DNA of 64,000 nucleotides from Microvelia longipes (taxonomy: Eukaryota > Arthropoda > Insecta > Hemiptera > Veliidae). The DNA is taken from contig JACMZG010001908.1 of NCBI GenBank assembly GCA_018340805.1, positions 17,441,268-17,505,267 on the forward strand, written 5' to 3'. This document shows positions 11,155-24,119 of this stretch, piece after piece (within the stretch, counting starts at the first letter, position 1; each line of letters opens with the position of its first letter). The notes under the pieces are model-generated. The model was given only the letters and a program-made list of their open reading frames with translations, was not told the DNA's origin and did no database searches. Both the position numbers and the translations under genes were made by a program.

Positions 11155-12190
11155 TGACACTTGTCTCCAGTCACCCTCAATCAAGTTCTAATTCCTCCAA
11201 TCCTCTTTCTATCCGATCCTGGGCCTTAACCTTGACAGACGGCTAAACTGGCAACTACCACAAAAATCAAACGTACTGACGTTTCAAGAGACGATACAAG
11301 TTCCTGCTACGCCTTCTAGATCATAGGTCAAAACTATCACTGAGCAGCAAGCTTCGAATTTTATAATGTAGTCTTTAAAACCCGCGTGGTCCTATGGTCT
11401 AGAAGTGTGGGGTACCACTAAGCCTTCCAACTCCCAACGTCTTCAAACCTTACAGTCAAAAAATCCTCAGGAAAGTAACTAATGCTCCCTTTTATGTTTC
11501 TAACCTCACCATCCATAACGAGCCTTAAAGTCCCATTTGTTAGAGACCTCTCCAAATCCCGCTACAAAAAATTCCATGAATCCCAAGTAGACCATCCCAA
11601 TCCTCTTGTACAACTCCTCTCTCCAAAACCCTTCCAGACAATCCCACCAGGCGCCTGAGAAGACAGTGGCCCAGAGACCAGCTAAACAATCCATAAATCG
11701 TTATTTGCTTTAGTTTCTTATTTCTATTAAATATTTATTTCCTTTTATTTATCTTCTTTTTTATTATTTTTTATTTATTTATTTCTATTTTTTTTATTTT
11801 ATTTATTTTTATTTTTTTATTTTTTTTTTATTTATCTATTTTTTTTTTTTTTTTTTTTTATTTATTATTTTTTTATTTTTATTTTATTTTTTTTTATTTT
11901 TATTTTATTTATTTTTTTTTTTATTTATTTTTTTTATTTTTATTTTTTTTTTAATTTTTTTTAAAATTAATTTTTTTTTTTTATATATATATTTTTTTTA
12001 TTATTATATGATTCTACATCTATCTATACTAAATCTACCAACCACCCGTCTGAGTGCACATCACTGGATTGTTTCTCTTACCAGCCTCTCAAGTCAACGA
12101 AAACTATGCCTAACCCTAATACTCTGTAACAAACTAATTGTTGTTGTATTATTCAATACAAAGTGTCAAAAAAAAAAAAAAAAAAAAAAA
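11155..12190 (+). pseudogene. Decayed Jockey-type non-LTR retrotransposon, 3' part
   Basis: Remnant of the C-terminal end of a LINE reverse-transcriptase polyprotein. Across shifting plus-strand frames I read LDRRLNWQ, then EVWGTTKPSN (here VWGT-like with damage), LQSKILRKVTNAPFYVSNLT, and PTRRLRRQWPRDQLN. In Jockey-clade elements these are the tail blocks LDRRLTW, LWGTAKPSN, KTLRMITNAPWYVSN and PRRLKRQWPRDL. A 3' UTR follows with a T/A-rich simple tract and a terminal run of A at 12169-12190. The 5' end (endonuclease, RT core) is missing or unrecognisable. A 10-bp repeat TTACAACTAT at 11032-11041 and 12197-12206 might be a target duplication, but it is not flush with the poly-A, so I give it little weight. 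Confidence 0.72.
11695..12000. repeat. (TTTA)n/T-rich low-complexity tract
   Basis: Three hundred bases of almost pure T with interspersed A, inside what appears to be the 3' UTR of the Jockey remnant. Probably expanded simple sequence. Confidence 0.9.
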
Positions 12191-12317
12191 TATTTTTTAC
12201 AACTATTATAGTTCAAATAAATTAAAGAAACTTCAGAACTTTGTTTGTCCACAGTAAGGAATCCGTGCTAATTTCCAAGTTTCATCTCACTTGCATATCA
12301 ATAATATTTTTTTATGA

Positions 12318-12328
12318 TATTATATATA

Positions 12329-12376
<48 letters not shown>

Positions 12377-12498
12377 ATATATATATATAATATATTATAT
12401 ATTATATATATAATATTATATATATATTATATATATAATATTAATATAATATAATTATATATATATTATATATATATTTATATATATTTATATATATA

Positions 12499-12543
<45 letters not shown>

Positions 12544-12554
12544 TATATATATAT
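12318..12554. repeat. Long (TA)n tract
   Basis: About 240 nt of TA with frequent TAA/ATT interruptions, directly next to a fold-back element. Confidence 0.92.
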
Positions 12555-12716
12555 TGATTCTTTCATAATGTTTATTCAAGCCTGTTAAAATAATTTTAAA
12601 AATGCAAATACATTTTTATTTGCATTCATTTTTTCTGAGAGGAATGCGAATAAAAATGTATTTGCATTTTTAAAATTATTATATCAGGCTTAAATAAACA
12701 TTATAAAAGAATCAAT
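12554..12716. mobile_element. Fold-back element with ~65-bp arms
   Basis: ATTGATTCTTTCATAATGTT to ATGCAAATACATTTTTATT on the left and its near-complement on the right ending AACATTATAAAAGAATCAAT. The loop of about 30 nt holds TTTTCTGAGAGGAATGCGAA, a possible but poor hammerhead-like core. The left edge abuts the TA tract, so a target duplication cannot be judged. Confidence 0.7.
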
Positions 12717-13045
12717 AAAAAAGAAAGAATTTAAAATAATTACGAGAGAACAATACAAGAAATTTATGGGAACAAATTAATAGTAAAACTCAACTTTCTC
12801 GAGTGCATAATGAACTGTTCCTTCAATACATCGTTATTATTAGAATGATAAATAGTCTTCCAATCAACGCCAGGTATAATGAGATGAAAAAATTTTAAAC
12901 ATGTAAATTAAATGCAGTAATAATAAGAAAATAAAAATGATAGTTAAAAAAGAGAAAAAAATAAATATTTTCTCTATTTTTTTCTTCATTTTAGCAAACA
13001 TTTTTTTCACATTATGTTACATCTAATTTTATATATTTTATAATA

Positions 13046-13432
13046 AGGTCTACTTATAACAATGTATAAAGAAGCAGAATGACGATGTTGATGAAAGGTC
13101 TACTTATTACAATGTATAAAGTAGCTGAATAACGATGTAGATGAAAGGTCTACTTATAAAGAAGTATAAAGTAGTAGAATGACGATGAAGACTTAAGGTC
13201 TACTTATAAACGAAGTATAAAGTAGTAAATGACGATGTAGATGAAGGTCTACTTATAACGAGTATAAGTAGTAGAATGCGAAATGAAAGGTCTACTTATA
13301 ACGAAGTATAAAGTAGTAGAATGACGATGTAGACTAAAGGTCTACTTATAACGAAGTATAAAGTAGTAGAATATCAATGTAGACTAAAGAACGAAGTATA
13401 AAGTAGTAGAATATCAATGTAGACTAAAGGTC
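13046..13432. repeat. ~50-60-bp minisatellite, about 7 units
   Basis: Tandem units of AAGGTCTACTTATAACGAAG + TATAAAGTAGTAGAATGACG + ATGTAGATGA. The last unit has lost the GGTCTACTTAT part. Confidence 0.9.
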
Positions 13433-14089
13433 AAATGCTATAATACAAAGAAGGAAGGAAGCTTTTACCATCGCCTGGCACATAATCCCTTTATTATATA
13501 TAATAATATATTTATTACAAATAAAAACTAAAAAGAAAAGAAAAACAAAAGCCGCTCGTAAATAATGGTTTCACATTCTGTTCCTTAATTTAGAATATAA
13601 ATATATTCTGGAATCAGAACTCTATTTTTAGATCAATACTTTTTTATCAAAAAGTATTATTTATTAATTTCTCCTAAAAATAAAATTTGTAATATTCGTG
13701 GATTGTAAATAAACCTATATCCACGAGATTGAATAAGAGTCTAACTTTCACTAAATTTATGGATTACAAATAGTGTAAATCAATGAAAATTTACTAGAAT
13801 TTAAATTTAGCCAAATTTGTGGATGCTTGTTATGAAAATCTATCGGCATGTAAGGTGTGAAAATGAAAGCATGTCTAAATTTAACTAAACATTTGTGGGT
13901 TATTTACCATCGCCTGAATATTAGAATGTACGAAACTAAATTTAATTAAATGTACGGGTACTTATCACAATAATAAATAATAACAAGTACCTAAATTCGT
14001 GGGTACTGTTAACTTAAAACAATGAGAATATCTTAGTGAATAAATCTAACCGAATATGGTGGGCTTCTTGTTCACACGGCACCACTACA

Positions 14090-14530
14090 AACTAAGGAGG
14101 CTCGCAATGCGAAAGGACCTCAAAATGCCTTCTTATGGTCGTAGGCATTTTAAAACGATTAGAACCAGTTTTAGCTCCATCGGACCATCCTAAGAGGCAA
14201 AATCGGTTAATAACCTAATTATGACGTCATCACCAATGAGTAAAAAGGATTTTTTACTCTACAGTGGGTCAAGATAATTGGTCAACGCTATATATATTTT
14301 ATGTATACACGTATACGTTAATATGGCCCCTGACGGACCATAGCATGCCTCCAAAAGCCCACGAAGCGGGCCTGCGGGGCGATAAAAATTCGCTAAATAC
14401 ATCGCAAAATATCGTGTAGCAACAAATAATAATAATAATACAAAACAACTACAATGTGGTCGCGAAGCGCACCTGAATGGTGAAGCTACGTTACCTAGCC
14501 TGTCGCATAATTATTCGACAATTTTCACCA
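14090..14530. repeat. GC-palindrome repeat cluster
   Basis: Islands such as GGAGGCTCGCAATGCG, CCCACGAAGCGGGCCTGCGG and ACAATGTGGTCGCGAAGCGC lie in AT-rich DNA. They share the GCGAAGCG palindrome and the preceding ACAAC(T/A)A(C/T)AATGTGG block with 8.4, 24.14, 30.88 and 47.7 kb. Family unknown. Confidence 0.5.
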
Positions 14531-15584
14531 CATTTTGTATCCTAGTTAACTAACAGATAAGCAGCGAGCTTCAATAAAATCTTTAGTGTAACACTCACCT
14601 CCTTATAAGTCGAGTGAGAACACAAAACTAATTAAACCAGAAGAATTCAACAAGAATTTATTCCAAACAGGTTCCCTTACGCAATCTAAGCTATGTAATT
14701 CTACAAGAACATCATTTATTTAAGCCAAATAACTACGAGTAAGTCAGGGTGAGAAAATTAACAAAAAAAACGCGAACAAAATAAAAAAATTACAGATAAT
14801 ATGTAATAAAAGTAATTACAATTAGTGTTTTAAGTTTTGTTTGTCTAAGGCAAATATTTTTATCTGTTTTCTATAGTGATCAGGATCTAATATTTATAGT
14901 GTTTAATTTTACGTGTTATTTATTCTTATCTTGTTTTAATGTTTTCAGTAATAATAAGTATGTTGGCAAAGAATGTTAAACATTAAGAGAGATCAAGACA
15001 TAATTTTTGGGGGGTTCCAATTCTAATTTTGTCATAGGTCGGAGTCCATCTATTTTCCTTAAAAAAAATTGGGGACAGATTTAGGCTCCACCACCCCCTC
15101 GTCACTGGTTCAGGGTGACAAATTGTAACATATATAATCTTTGTGTTACTTACTGGTATAATCATCCTTATTATAAAGATAACCCCTGACTGCGTAATCT
15201 ATAAAACAGGCCTGCTTGGCTTGTCGTGGCTCCGTTGTGCCCACATTATTGTAGCCTGTTGTCCAGTGGCCATGTGATTAGGGAATTTCGAAATATATAC
15301 ATATACCACTGTAGTTACGTATACTTAACACTTATATAGTGAAAGCAAACATAATCAGACTTACAACACTTTTATTAACAAGACTTATTATTATACAAAT
15401 ATAAAATTCTATAACAATATCATTGTCACGTGTCAATCATTACATACGCTACTATTTTAGTGGAGTTTACATTATGTAGGCAAAGAGTATTTTTCTTTCC
15501 CTATTTATAGAGGATTTTAAATTTTATAATTTTGATGTCATTATTTTTTGGATAAACCTAAAATTTTAGACAATTTTCTAATTT

Positions 15585-15925
15585 AATCCTTTCAACTTAG
15601 TGTAAATATCGGCCGGCATTTTGCCTGTTACAATATATGATAATTTAATTAGATTCCTTTCTGATGATGGTATTTGATATCTATATGCTTACTTCGTTTG
15701 TAGTAAACAGTGTTCATGGCTAAGGCTAAACAACTTTGGTTGTCGCAAAACATTTTAATGGGATTTTTTTACCAGTCCTCTGAAATCTAACTCATCTAGG
15801 AGGAATACACTCAATACTACTCGACCAGCTTTACTAAGAGCGATGTACTCCGCTTCCATACGGCATAGGGAGACCAAATTCTGTTTCTTGGATTCCCATG
15901 ATATAGAAATTTTCCGATTATGATT
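15585..15925 (-). pseudogene. Ty1/copia RNase H remnant (3' end of pol)
   Basis: On the minus strand, over more than one frame, I read SISWESKKQNLVSLCRMEAE, YIALSKAGRVV, then FCDNQSCLALAMN, YKRSKHIDIKYH and finally GKMPADIYTKLKGLN. These are in the right order for the end of copia pol: W-S-KKQ-V-LS-EAEY-AL, the catalytic Asp in CDNQSA-LA, the KRSKHID-RYH block, and the closing DQ-ADI-TKPL. At least one frameshift and stops separate them. Downstream on the same strand a TATAAATAGGGA near 15500-15512 could belong to the 3' LTR, but I could not delimit LTRs. Confidence 0.72.
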
Positions 15926-15944
15926 TTTAAATGACTATTGCTTT

Positions 15945-15985
15945 TTCTATATACCTACAGTATAAATGGGGAAAAGTAAAAATGT
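15945..15985 (-). repeat. Solo hairpin end of the 5S-hybrid repeat
   Basis: TTTTCTATATACCTACAGTA + TAAATGGGGAAAAGTAAAAA, the imperfect inverted repeat that forms one end of the family. It sits about 20 bp from the copia remnant. Confidence 0.6.
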
Positions 15986-16799
15986 ATTTGTATTAAATAA
16001 TTATAAAATGGCAAACGAAGAATTTGATGCTTATGAGCTTGTTCGGAAGACAAAGTTGGAGGAGAGATCGATACCGTTTAACGTTTTCATACAAAAATGT
16101 GTACTTTAAAACTTGTTAAAAATATCTTGTGTCAAGCAGGCCGTGATGAAAGAATGTGTGAATTTTTCAGCCGAGCATGCACATGATAAAAATTTGCGAA
16201 GCAGTAGAAGCAAAGCGGCCATGGGCTAAAGGCCCTAGTTATAGACAGCGCTGTCGCCGTAAATACCAACTAGCAGTGAGAAGTACAATTTCTGTAGTGA
16301 TGCCACTAGGTTATTAACAAGGCATCGCATTCAAAATTACAAGATAATGAAAATTATTACGCATTTCTTACTTCTCTAACCTTCTAAACTATAGTATAAT
16401 TACACTACACTCTACCTCGTCCTTATAACCCGTACAATCTGAATCTACTTATTTCGCATGTGTATAATTTCGTCATTCCATTGAAAAGGCTCCTACAAAA
16501 CTTTTATTTTAGTATGGGAACAACATAGGAAGGAAGTTGGTAGACAATAGCAGTTTCTATTTCAAAACCCAACGGACAGACAGAAGTAAGGCCAGACAAA
16601 GAGACCTGTTGCCATCCTAGCAATATCTGCCAAAATACTCATATTTTTCACAATGATTCTTTCCCTTTTGTTTTGCTAATTGTATTTTTGTCCGCTTTTA
16701 TTAAAATTTGTTTATGCCTTTCTTATCTTTTAAAAATAAAAGGAACCAATATAAAAAAAGTATTATACAAAAATATTCATTAAATGCTCATTTTTCATC

Positions 16800-17100
16800 A
16801 ATTGCCCATTGCCTATAGTTGCCGGATGTATGACTAAATGCGTTCTAAATTTAATATCGATGGAAACATTTTTTTTTGTGTTTCATAAATTTTTAAACAT
16901 CTAAAAAGTGTTTCATAAAACTTCTAACAGTCTAGCAAAAACACACTGAGACTACTTAGTAAAAACTACTCAGTAGGTCTTAACAACAACTAAAACGATT
17001 CATGTAAATGTTAATTCATGTAAATTCCCGGTTTCAAATTTTTAGTACATACAACATACATAATACTTTTCCTATTTTTACAACAAATGACGCAAAGTAA
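16800..17100 (-). repeat. 5S-hybrid repeat, worn fragment
   Basis: Minus-strand copy with AAACTACTCAGTAGGTCTTA, TCCCGGTTTCAAATTTTTAG and a decayed hairpin end TACTTTTCCTATTTTTAC. No 5S module. Confidence 0.55.
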
Positions 17101-17383
17101 TAACGTTCAACGAGTCAGTTTGCAATGTATACAATTGAAAGATTTTATATTAATGAATAATACTGTCTTAACCAATTATTTACAATTTGATTATGTTTAA
17201 ATAATAAATAAATATAATAAAATGTATTTTGTTCAAGTATAGCTGGGGAGAGAATTGATAAGTTATCAGTGGTATAGTTTGACCTTGGTCCACTTCTTAT
17301 CTCATCTTTACAGAAACGACAACTCATAGTGTCAATAACATTAACAACATATTAGCAACACCATCAAAACTTACGATTTGAGT

Positions 17384-17440
17384 GTAAACAAGGTAAAATC
17401 ATTTTACCTTGTTTACAATCATGCATTTTACTAAAATGCA
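17384..17440. repeat. Two adjacent perfect palindromes
   Basis: GTAAACAAGGTAAAAT, a single C, then its exact complement (17384-17416). Five bases later comes TGCATTTTA, a single C, and its complement (17422-17440). GAGTG before and CACTC after add an outer pairing. Function unknown. Confidence 0.85.
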
Positions 17441-17479
17441 CTCTAGTAATCAAAATAATAAGGAAAGCTTAAGAATATA

Positions 17480-17960
17480 TAGCCGGTTTTACAGAAATAG
17501 GGAGTGGATTAGATGAGCCGGTTTTACAGAAATAGGTAGTGGATTAGATGAGCCGGTTTTACAGAAACAGGTAGTGGGTTAGATGAGCCGGTTTTACAGA
17601 AATAGGTTGTAGATTAGATGAGCCGGTTTTACAGACACAGGTAGGGAATTAGATGAGCCACTTATACAGCAACAGGTAGTGGATTATATGAGCTAGTTTT
17701 ACAGAAACAGATAGTAGATTAGATGAACCGGGTTTTAAAAAAACAGGCAGTGGATTAGATGAGCCAGTTTTACAGAAACAGGAAGTGGATTAAATGAGCC
17801 GGTTTTACAGAAACAGGTAGTGGATTAGACGAGTCGGTTTTACAGAAAACGGTAGTGGATTAGATGAGCCGGTTTTACAGAAACAGGTAGTGGATTAGAT
17901 GAGCCGGTTTTACAGAAACAGGCAGAGGATAAGATCAAAGGGTTTTACAAAAACAGGGAA
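17480..17960. repeat. 35-bp minisatellite, about 14 units
   Basis: Tandem units of AGCCGGTTTTACAGAAACAG + GTAGTGGATTAGATG with scattered substitutions and a few indels. Confidence 0.93.
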
Positions 17961-19804
17961 AAATTTAGATCTATAAAGGCTACAGCCTATATAGCCTAAG
18001 AGGCTCAAGCTCCGCAATTTCTCTTATATAGGTATATTTCAGCGACTTACACATTTTTTGATGTATTAAATTGTTAATATTTAAGCTGTAACCAGAGAAA
18101 GGGCAAATGGGGATATTGCTTGTAATAGAATGTTTGTTGCGCGTCTTAAAATTAGAATAAAGGTGAAACCATAATTGTGGTCTGGGGTTAAATTGTATAG
18201 GATCTAACTTCAAGAAAAAACCCAAGCGCTCCCAATATAGGAAGTACCTAATATTGCACAAAAAGTAATCTCGTTCCCAACAAAAATAATTTGTCACGTG
18301 CTTCAACAAAATAAGCATCTGTAGACAGTTATATTAAATGTTTTAAGCAATTAATAATGATCTAGTTATAAAATACTCTGTAAGGACCTGTTTTGTTAAT
18401 TAATTTTGTCATCTTTTAAAATCTAAGAAAATATTAAGCTTGCAAAACCTGATCAAATAAAAGATCAAGATTAGAGGAGTCGCGGGGTAGTTACCATCAA
18501 ATTTATTGGTCACGGGTCAAAAACGTACACTTACACTAAGTAGCTGCATTAGGATTAAATTTAACTAAATAAGTAAAAGTATTACAGAAACGAAATAAAA
18601 GTAGTAAGTAATAATACTGTTTTGACAAGTATTCAAAAACGACCTCGAATGCAATACAGACTGTTATGAAAAAAAAATTGCATATGACACATAGAGAACT
18701 ATACGAAAAATATCTTGTCAATAAATAAAATAAGGCTACGAAATCAAAGCGACGCCTTATACAATAGAAGATGTAGAAGACTTGTACAACGTGCTGCTTT
18801 GGGATTGTATTGCGGATATTGACTTGTTCACACTGGGTACGGAATATTCAACAAAACTTTAATAGTTGAACGCGAACGACAGATGCAACCAACTGTGGGA
18901 TATGGCCTCCATAACCACTCAACCGATCAGTTGTTTTCAAAAGGGTATCAAACTATCTGAAAACTCCCACTAGGTTTTTCCTTCGACTGATCCATCACAT
19001 TAAAATCAGTCAAGTTGTTTGATGATTATTAGCATTCGAAACTATGTGAAAATTTCTCATCCCGAAATATCGCACCTGGTAATCCTAGCGATTGTTTAAT
19101 AATTTATTTAAAAGTGTAACTAACTTAAAATAGGTCGTCGATATTGACAGGTGTAACCTAGATATTAATTCTTATAAGAAATGAATGTCTTAAGTCAGAG
19201 TTACGCAAAGATTTTTGGAAATCCGCGAGCTGATGGGCAAAATATTATAACAAATATGTAAACATGAATTGATCAACTTAAAGCTATTATAATTAATAAT
19301 TATAACAATTATCATGAGATAATGGTCTCATGTTAGATTAAAAGCGCTTTAAATAAGTTAATGATTGGTAAAGAGACTTATTTCTCTGTTCCTTTAAACA
19401 GGTATCAGTTTTAATAACCTTTAGAAAAGTTTCAAAGAAAGAATTAGCTTATGAGATTGATTGTAATTACGTGAATGAATCAATAAATAATCAACCCAAA
19501 TTTTTAGTGGTAAATATAGACACTATTCCCTGTTGTTAGTAAGAAGGCCAAAAAAAATCGGGGTCCAAATATTAACGACAGTAATTCTATTTGATGGTAG
19601 TACTTATGTCGTTCTCCTCTTCATATTTTATGAAATTAGACAAAATGAAGGCTAGTTAGCGAGACAGAAAACTTGAAAAACTAACCTAAACACGAGTGCT
19701 CATTCAAAATCATAACCTAAACACCATCCATTATTATAATCAAATAATCCATAAATTTACAGTAATTAATATAACAAAAACAATATAATTTTGCGAGATT
19801 ACAT

Positions 19805-20034
19805 GTGTTGCAAAACTCGGTAGTATCAAATATTATACAACAGAAAGTTTAAAATACAGAACAACACACAAAGAAATTTTGCTAAAAGTCGATAAGGATT
19901 GATTATAACCTAAGAATAAGTGTTGCAAAACTCGGTAGTATCAAATATTATACAACAGAAAGTTTAAAATACAGAACAACACACAAAGAAATTTTGCTAA
20001 AAGTCGATAAGGATTGATTATAACCTAAGAATAC
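19805..20034. repeat. Exact 115-bp tandem duplication
   Basis: The segment starting GTGTTGCAAAACTCGG and ending CCTAAGAATA occurs twice, period 115, with no difference that I can see. Either very recent or an assembly artefact. Confidence 0.92.
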
Positions 20035-22595
20035 TCTTGGAGGAGGTTACAATAAGGTTACACAGAGCTCTGAGAGCTGTCTAATCTAATAAGACAGGAT
20101 ATGCTCCCTCAAATGATATATATTTATGGCCTAAATGCAATAAGCAATGGTATCGTCAACACAAGTTTTAAAATTTTATTTTAACATGTTAGAACATATT
20201 TAGAAATACTGAGGAAATGCCTTCGAGCCCTTACAACTTTGGAGCATAGTAACGATCCAACTAGAGTGAGCCAACTCTAAGTGAACTCTAACCAATGCAT
20301 AATACATATTAGATAATATTTTTAATATTTATGCAAATAATTGTTAATATTTCCCAAAAGATAAAATGATCAGTAAAAATCACTTACGTAACAAACAGTA
20401 CTAATAATACTACTAATAAATATGAACATACCTGGAACAAGCAAAAAACAAAAATTCATTAGCAATAGTTCTTCAAACTTTTTTGACCGGGGTTAAAAAG
20501 GCATAAAATAATATAATTTTATAGGGTAACTTGAAACTAAGTTGTAGCGGAAAAAAATACATATTTTTAAAAAGAAAATTGTACGTGGACACCATTTGGA
20601 GCGAATTTCAAAGAAAATTACGAAAATAAAGTCAGCAAAAAAAGTGACGGTGGAAGGAGGTGTGGAAAAAGATCGATTTCGCTCGTTTCGATTTTAGGGT
20701 CTTGGAGGTGCAGTAACGTGGTCACACGTGGAACAGTAAACTGTTCTTAAGAAATATAAACAATAAATTTTAATAATTATACACCTAGATTTTTTATATA
20801 ATAATATTAAAGCAACATCGGCAATAATAATAAATAAATAATTAAACAAGACCCATACTAAAGAAGTCAACAATCTACCTTCCATATAAGCAATGACCTA
20901 TCTTCATAGAAATAAATAAATAATATACAAATAATTCAATATGATACATAATTTATGTAATTTACAAAGCGATACCAATCAAATGGGCTTCAGCAAAATC
21001 ACAATTATGGTCTTTTAAAAATATAAAACTCGTAGAGGCACGAGTCAAAGCGGTGTGGATTCGTGAATTGAATATAAAGTATGCCTATTATACGTTTATA
21101 TCTATGAATAAATATCTATATATCTATGACTTTAATATCTATAATATCTTTAAGTTTGTATAAGTCTTTGTAGTCCTTAATGTAGTAATGATTATACTAA
21201 AATTAGTAAAAAAAAACCTTGGGGGTTTAGAAGAATTAAGTAAGGTATTTTTTGCTTCTGAGACGGAATACAGCGGATGAGACGAGAAAATTAAAATAGA
21301 AAAAAGTTAAATTACGTAAATACGCCTAAGAAGTTGACAAACAAATTTGTTTTATTAATTATGCTTTTTAACATAATTAATCAATTTTATTTAGTTGAGT
21401 TCAGGCTTTTATCATAGCCCAAAAGTGATCTGAAAAACGAGACTCATTGTGCACTGCTTCAAACCAAATTGATGAAGCAGCGCCTTTAAATGACGAAAAA
21501 AACATACCAGATATAGTTAAAAACATATTTAAAGATAGTTTTTGAAAGCTGATAAAATTTCAAATATATCGAGTGTCTAATCATCAAAATTCGATAACTA
21601 AAAACAAGTTATGGCAAAGGAAAAAACCACCAAAAATTGTTAAGTTTTGCGAAGACTGCGAGTTATTTTTTCCAAAAAATGTCTACGTTTAGTGATTTGT
21701 TAAGTAATTTTACAAATACTATAATATTGGATTCGATTTCAATGAGTCACTTGATTTATTAAAAATTTGATCAGCTTTAAAAATGTTCTTTTTAAGTTTT
21801 GCACACAACTAATAAGATAATACTCATTTTAGGGTTTCTTTGAAAAAAAAATCTATTGTTCAGTTCTTCTGGTTTATCTTGAATTTAACAGTCGGAATAG
21901 GCTTCGTTACAACTAAGGTTTATGATTAAATTCTATTCATTGATTTGATCACAAACGAATTAATTCATTAGATAAATATTAATTAGTTGATTTTAGCTCA
22001 ACAAAAAAATAAAATAAAGGTATATAATCAAATTAATTGGTTCATTATAATTCATTCATAACAAGTAAAGTCTTAAATGATCCAGGTTACATTTAAAACA
22101 AAACATATAAACGAAAGTATATTATTAAATAAATTATGCTGATATAATTGAGCTTATTACAGACAAACGAAAATAAAAATTGAATCTATACGTTTACATG
22201 CTATTAATAGACTGTCGCTCATAGCATCCAAATATTTTAATACAAACGTCGAATTATCATAAGAAAACACTAATTTACAACCTCAAACATTTAGATAGTA
22301 ATAAAAATTAAATAAAATCACAGAAGCTCTGTATCCATTGCACAGACAACATAGACACACTTGTTTTGTTCATTTAAAACAAAAACGTTTCAAATCAGTC
22401 AATGTCTTGTACATTTTAAGAATCTCTAATGTGAGAAGAAATTGCAACACTTCTCTCTGAGGCAACTTAGCGCCTTTAATGCATGCAATAGCACACCCAG
22501 TTTAGCGTTTAAAACTAACTTTAACTTGTCCCAATGGTAATAAAAATATATAGTACGATAACAATTCTATATAAAATTATTTCAATTAACTGTTT

Positions 22596-23362
22596 ACTTT
22601 TATTTTTACTTCTCTTCTAAATAGGAACTTCTTTTAAATAAGAAAAGTATTGTGTTTGCAAAAATAATCCGAAACCGGGATTATCGGATTCAGGTGTTTT
22701 AAAGGCTTCCTGAGTGGTTTTCTCAAAGTTGTCTGTCTGTTGTCATCGAAGCTCCTAGTGTATTTATGCTATAGATTTGAAACTTTGTACAAAAATGTCT
22801 ACCGCTGTAGTTGTGCTATTCAGAAAATTTTTTTTTTATGACGTCATTAACCCGCAATAATGACTCAGCGAAAATTTCGAAAAAACATAAAACACGGAAA
22901 AATGATGGGATCGAATTGAGATTTGGCACGCATGTGGCTATGTATAAGACTAATATATGTGCTATGTTTCATCTTATTATCAGCATTAGTTCAATTTTTA
23001 TCGAATGAGTTGTGTACGTTTTTTAAAAAAATATAAAAGATAAGAAAATGTTTAATGGAGTTTAAATTCAGTACAAGTATATAACTTTACGTAATTAATA
23101 AGAACATTAAGTTTGGTTTGAATACGACGATTATATCCATGATATTTGTTGGATCATAAAAATTAAGCAGCATTAGGCGCGGTCAGTGCTGTATGGGTGA
23201 CCGCTAAGAATGAATCTGATGCATTTCCTATCTGAGGACGAGCGAAGAGAGTACGAATACATGTTGCAGTTTAAATTTGTCGAAAGAGGGATGAGCGTAG
23301 CGAATCCGATGTTAGAAGGAAAAGTTCCGGGGTACGCCGTACATCCAATTTTTTAAATAAAT
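22596..23362 (+). repeat. 5S-hybrid repeat, near full-length copy
   Basis: Order from left: worn hairpin end, AAGTATTGTGTTTGCAAAAA, ATCCGAAACCGGGATTATC, CTTCCTGAGTGGTTTTCTC, GTCATTAACCCGCAATAATG, CATCTTATTATCAGCATTAG, then the 5S-like module (23152-23211). After this come GAGGACGAGCGAAGAGAGTA and GGATGAGCGTAGCGAATCC, and the end AAAAGTTCCGGGGTACGCCG. No convincing open frame. Confidence 0.85.
23152..23211 (+). ncRNA. 5S rRNA-derived module (internal control region)
   Basis: GGATCATAAAAATTAAGCAG + CATTAGGCGCGGTCAGTGCT, then GTATGGGTGACCGC. This aligns with the middle and 3' part of insect 5S rRNA (GATCACCGAAGTTAAGCA, GTCGGGCGCGGTTAGTAC, TAGATGGGTGACCGC), where box A, the intermediate element and box C of the Pol III promoter lie. 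The 5' third of 5S is absent. It is a module in a repeat, not a functional 5S gene. Confidence 0.8.
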
Positions 23363-24119
23363 TTTTGTTAATGTATACATTTTGAGATAGTTACACAGAA
23401 TATTTAATTTATAAAGAAGTCTCCCGCTCATAAACTCATTTTTTCTTAGGAAATTTACTAAATGAGTATTATGCTTGCCATAAGGTACATTTAATTTCTA
23501 AATAAAGAGTTATAATTCTTTACTATATAAAGAACTACAAACTTTTGTCTAAGAAAGACCAACTACTAATATATTAAATAAATTACTGCTTTAAAAAGAC
23601 GATTTTAACAAATTAGCTGTTATTGTTAAACACGGGTTTACATAATAGTTAGAATGCCTTATATGTTGTAATGAATAACGATAAAAACTCAAGCTGTGGA
23701 TAACCATAAATAAAGTTTAAATGACCTAACAAAACGATGCAGTAGTAAAGTTACTGCCTAGCAACTAATTAGGAATAAATACCAAAATGGTGAACGTGAT
23801 GTATCATTAGCGAATTTACAGAGAAAAAATAAGCGCATATGGTTGTGGCATAGAGGGGGAGGGAGCTGGGTGTTTTGAGAGGGGAGACTCACTGAATGTA
23901 AGTACGAGATTTTTGCTCCATGACGTGTCTATAGGACACGATATCTTTCGTACGCCATTTTGCAAAGTAATGAAACTCAAAAAATCAAAAAACATAAATC
24001 GAACTTTATTAATGTTTATGAAATATGTGTGACATCATTGACCCACAATCAGTCATTTTAGTGAATTTTCAAAAACAAAATGAGCTTATGAGATTGGGGT
24101 CATAGATGGGAAAAGTAGG

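Noticed and set aside
11032..12206. TTACAACTAT as target-site duplication of the Jockey remnant
   Set aside because: The right copy is separated from the poly-A by six bases and ten AT-rich bases over 1.2 kb could match by chance.
16008..16109. 33-codon plus-strand frame starting MANEEFDAYELVRKTKLEER
   Set aside because: Coding-like composition and an ATG, but very short, unrecognised and directly beside a repeat end. Worth a search, not enough to call a gene.
17980..18318. 112-codon minus-strand frame
   Set aside because: Rich in Phe, Leu, Tyr and Asn as expected from AT-rich DNA; no motif, no splice or start context.
23152..23211. A functional 5S rRNA gene
   Set aside because: Only the middle and 3' part of 5S is present, it is diverged, and the same truncated segment recurs in a dispersed repeat.
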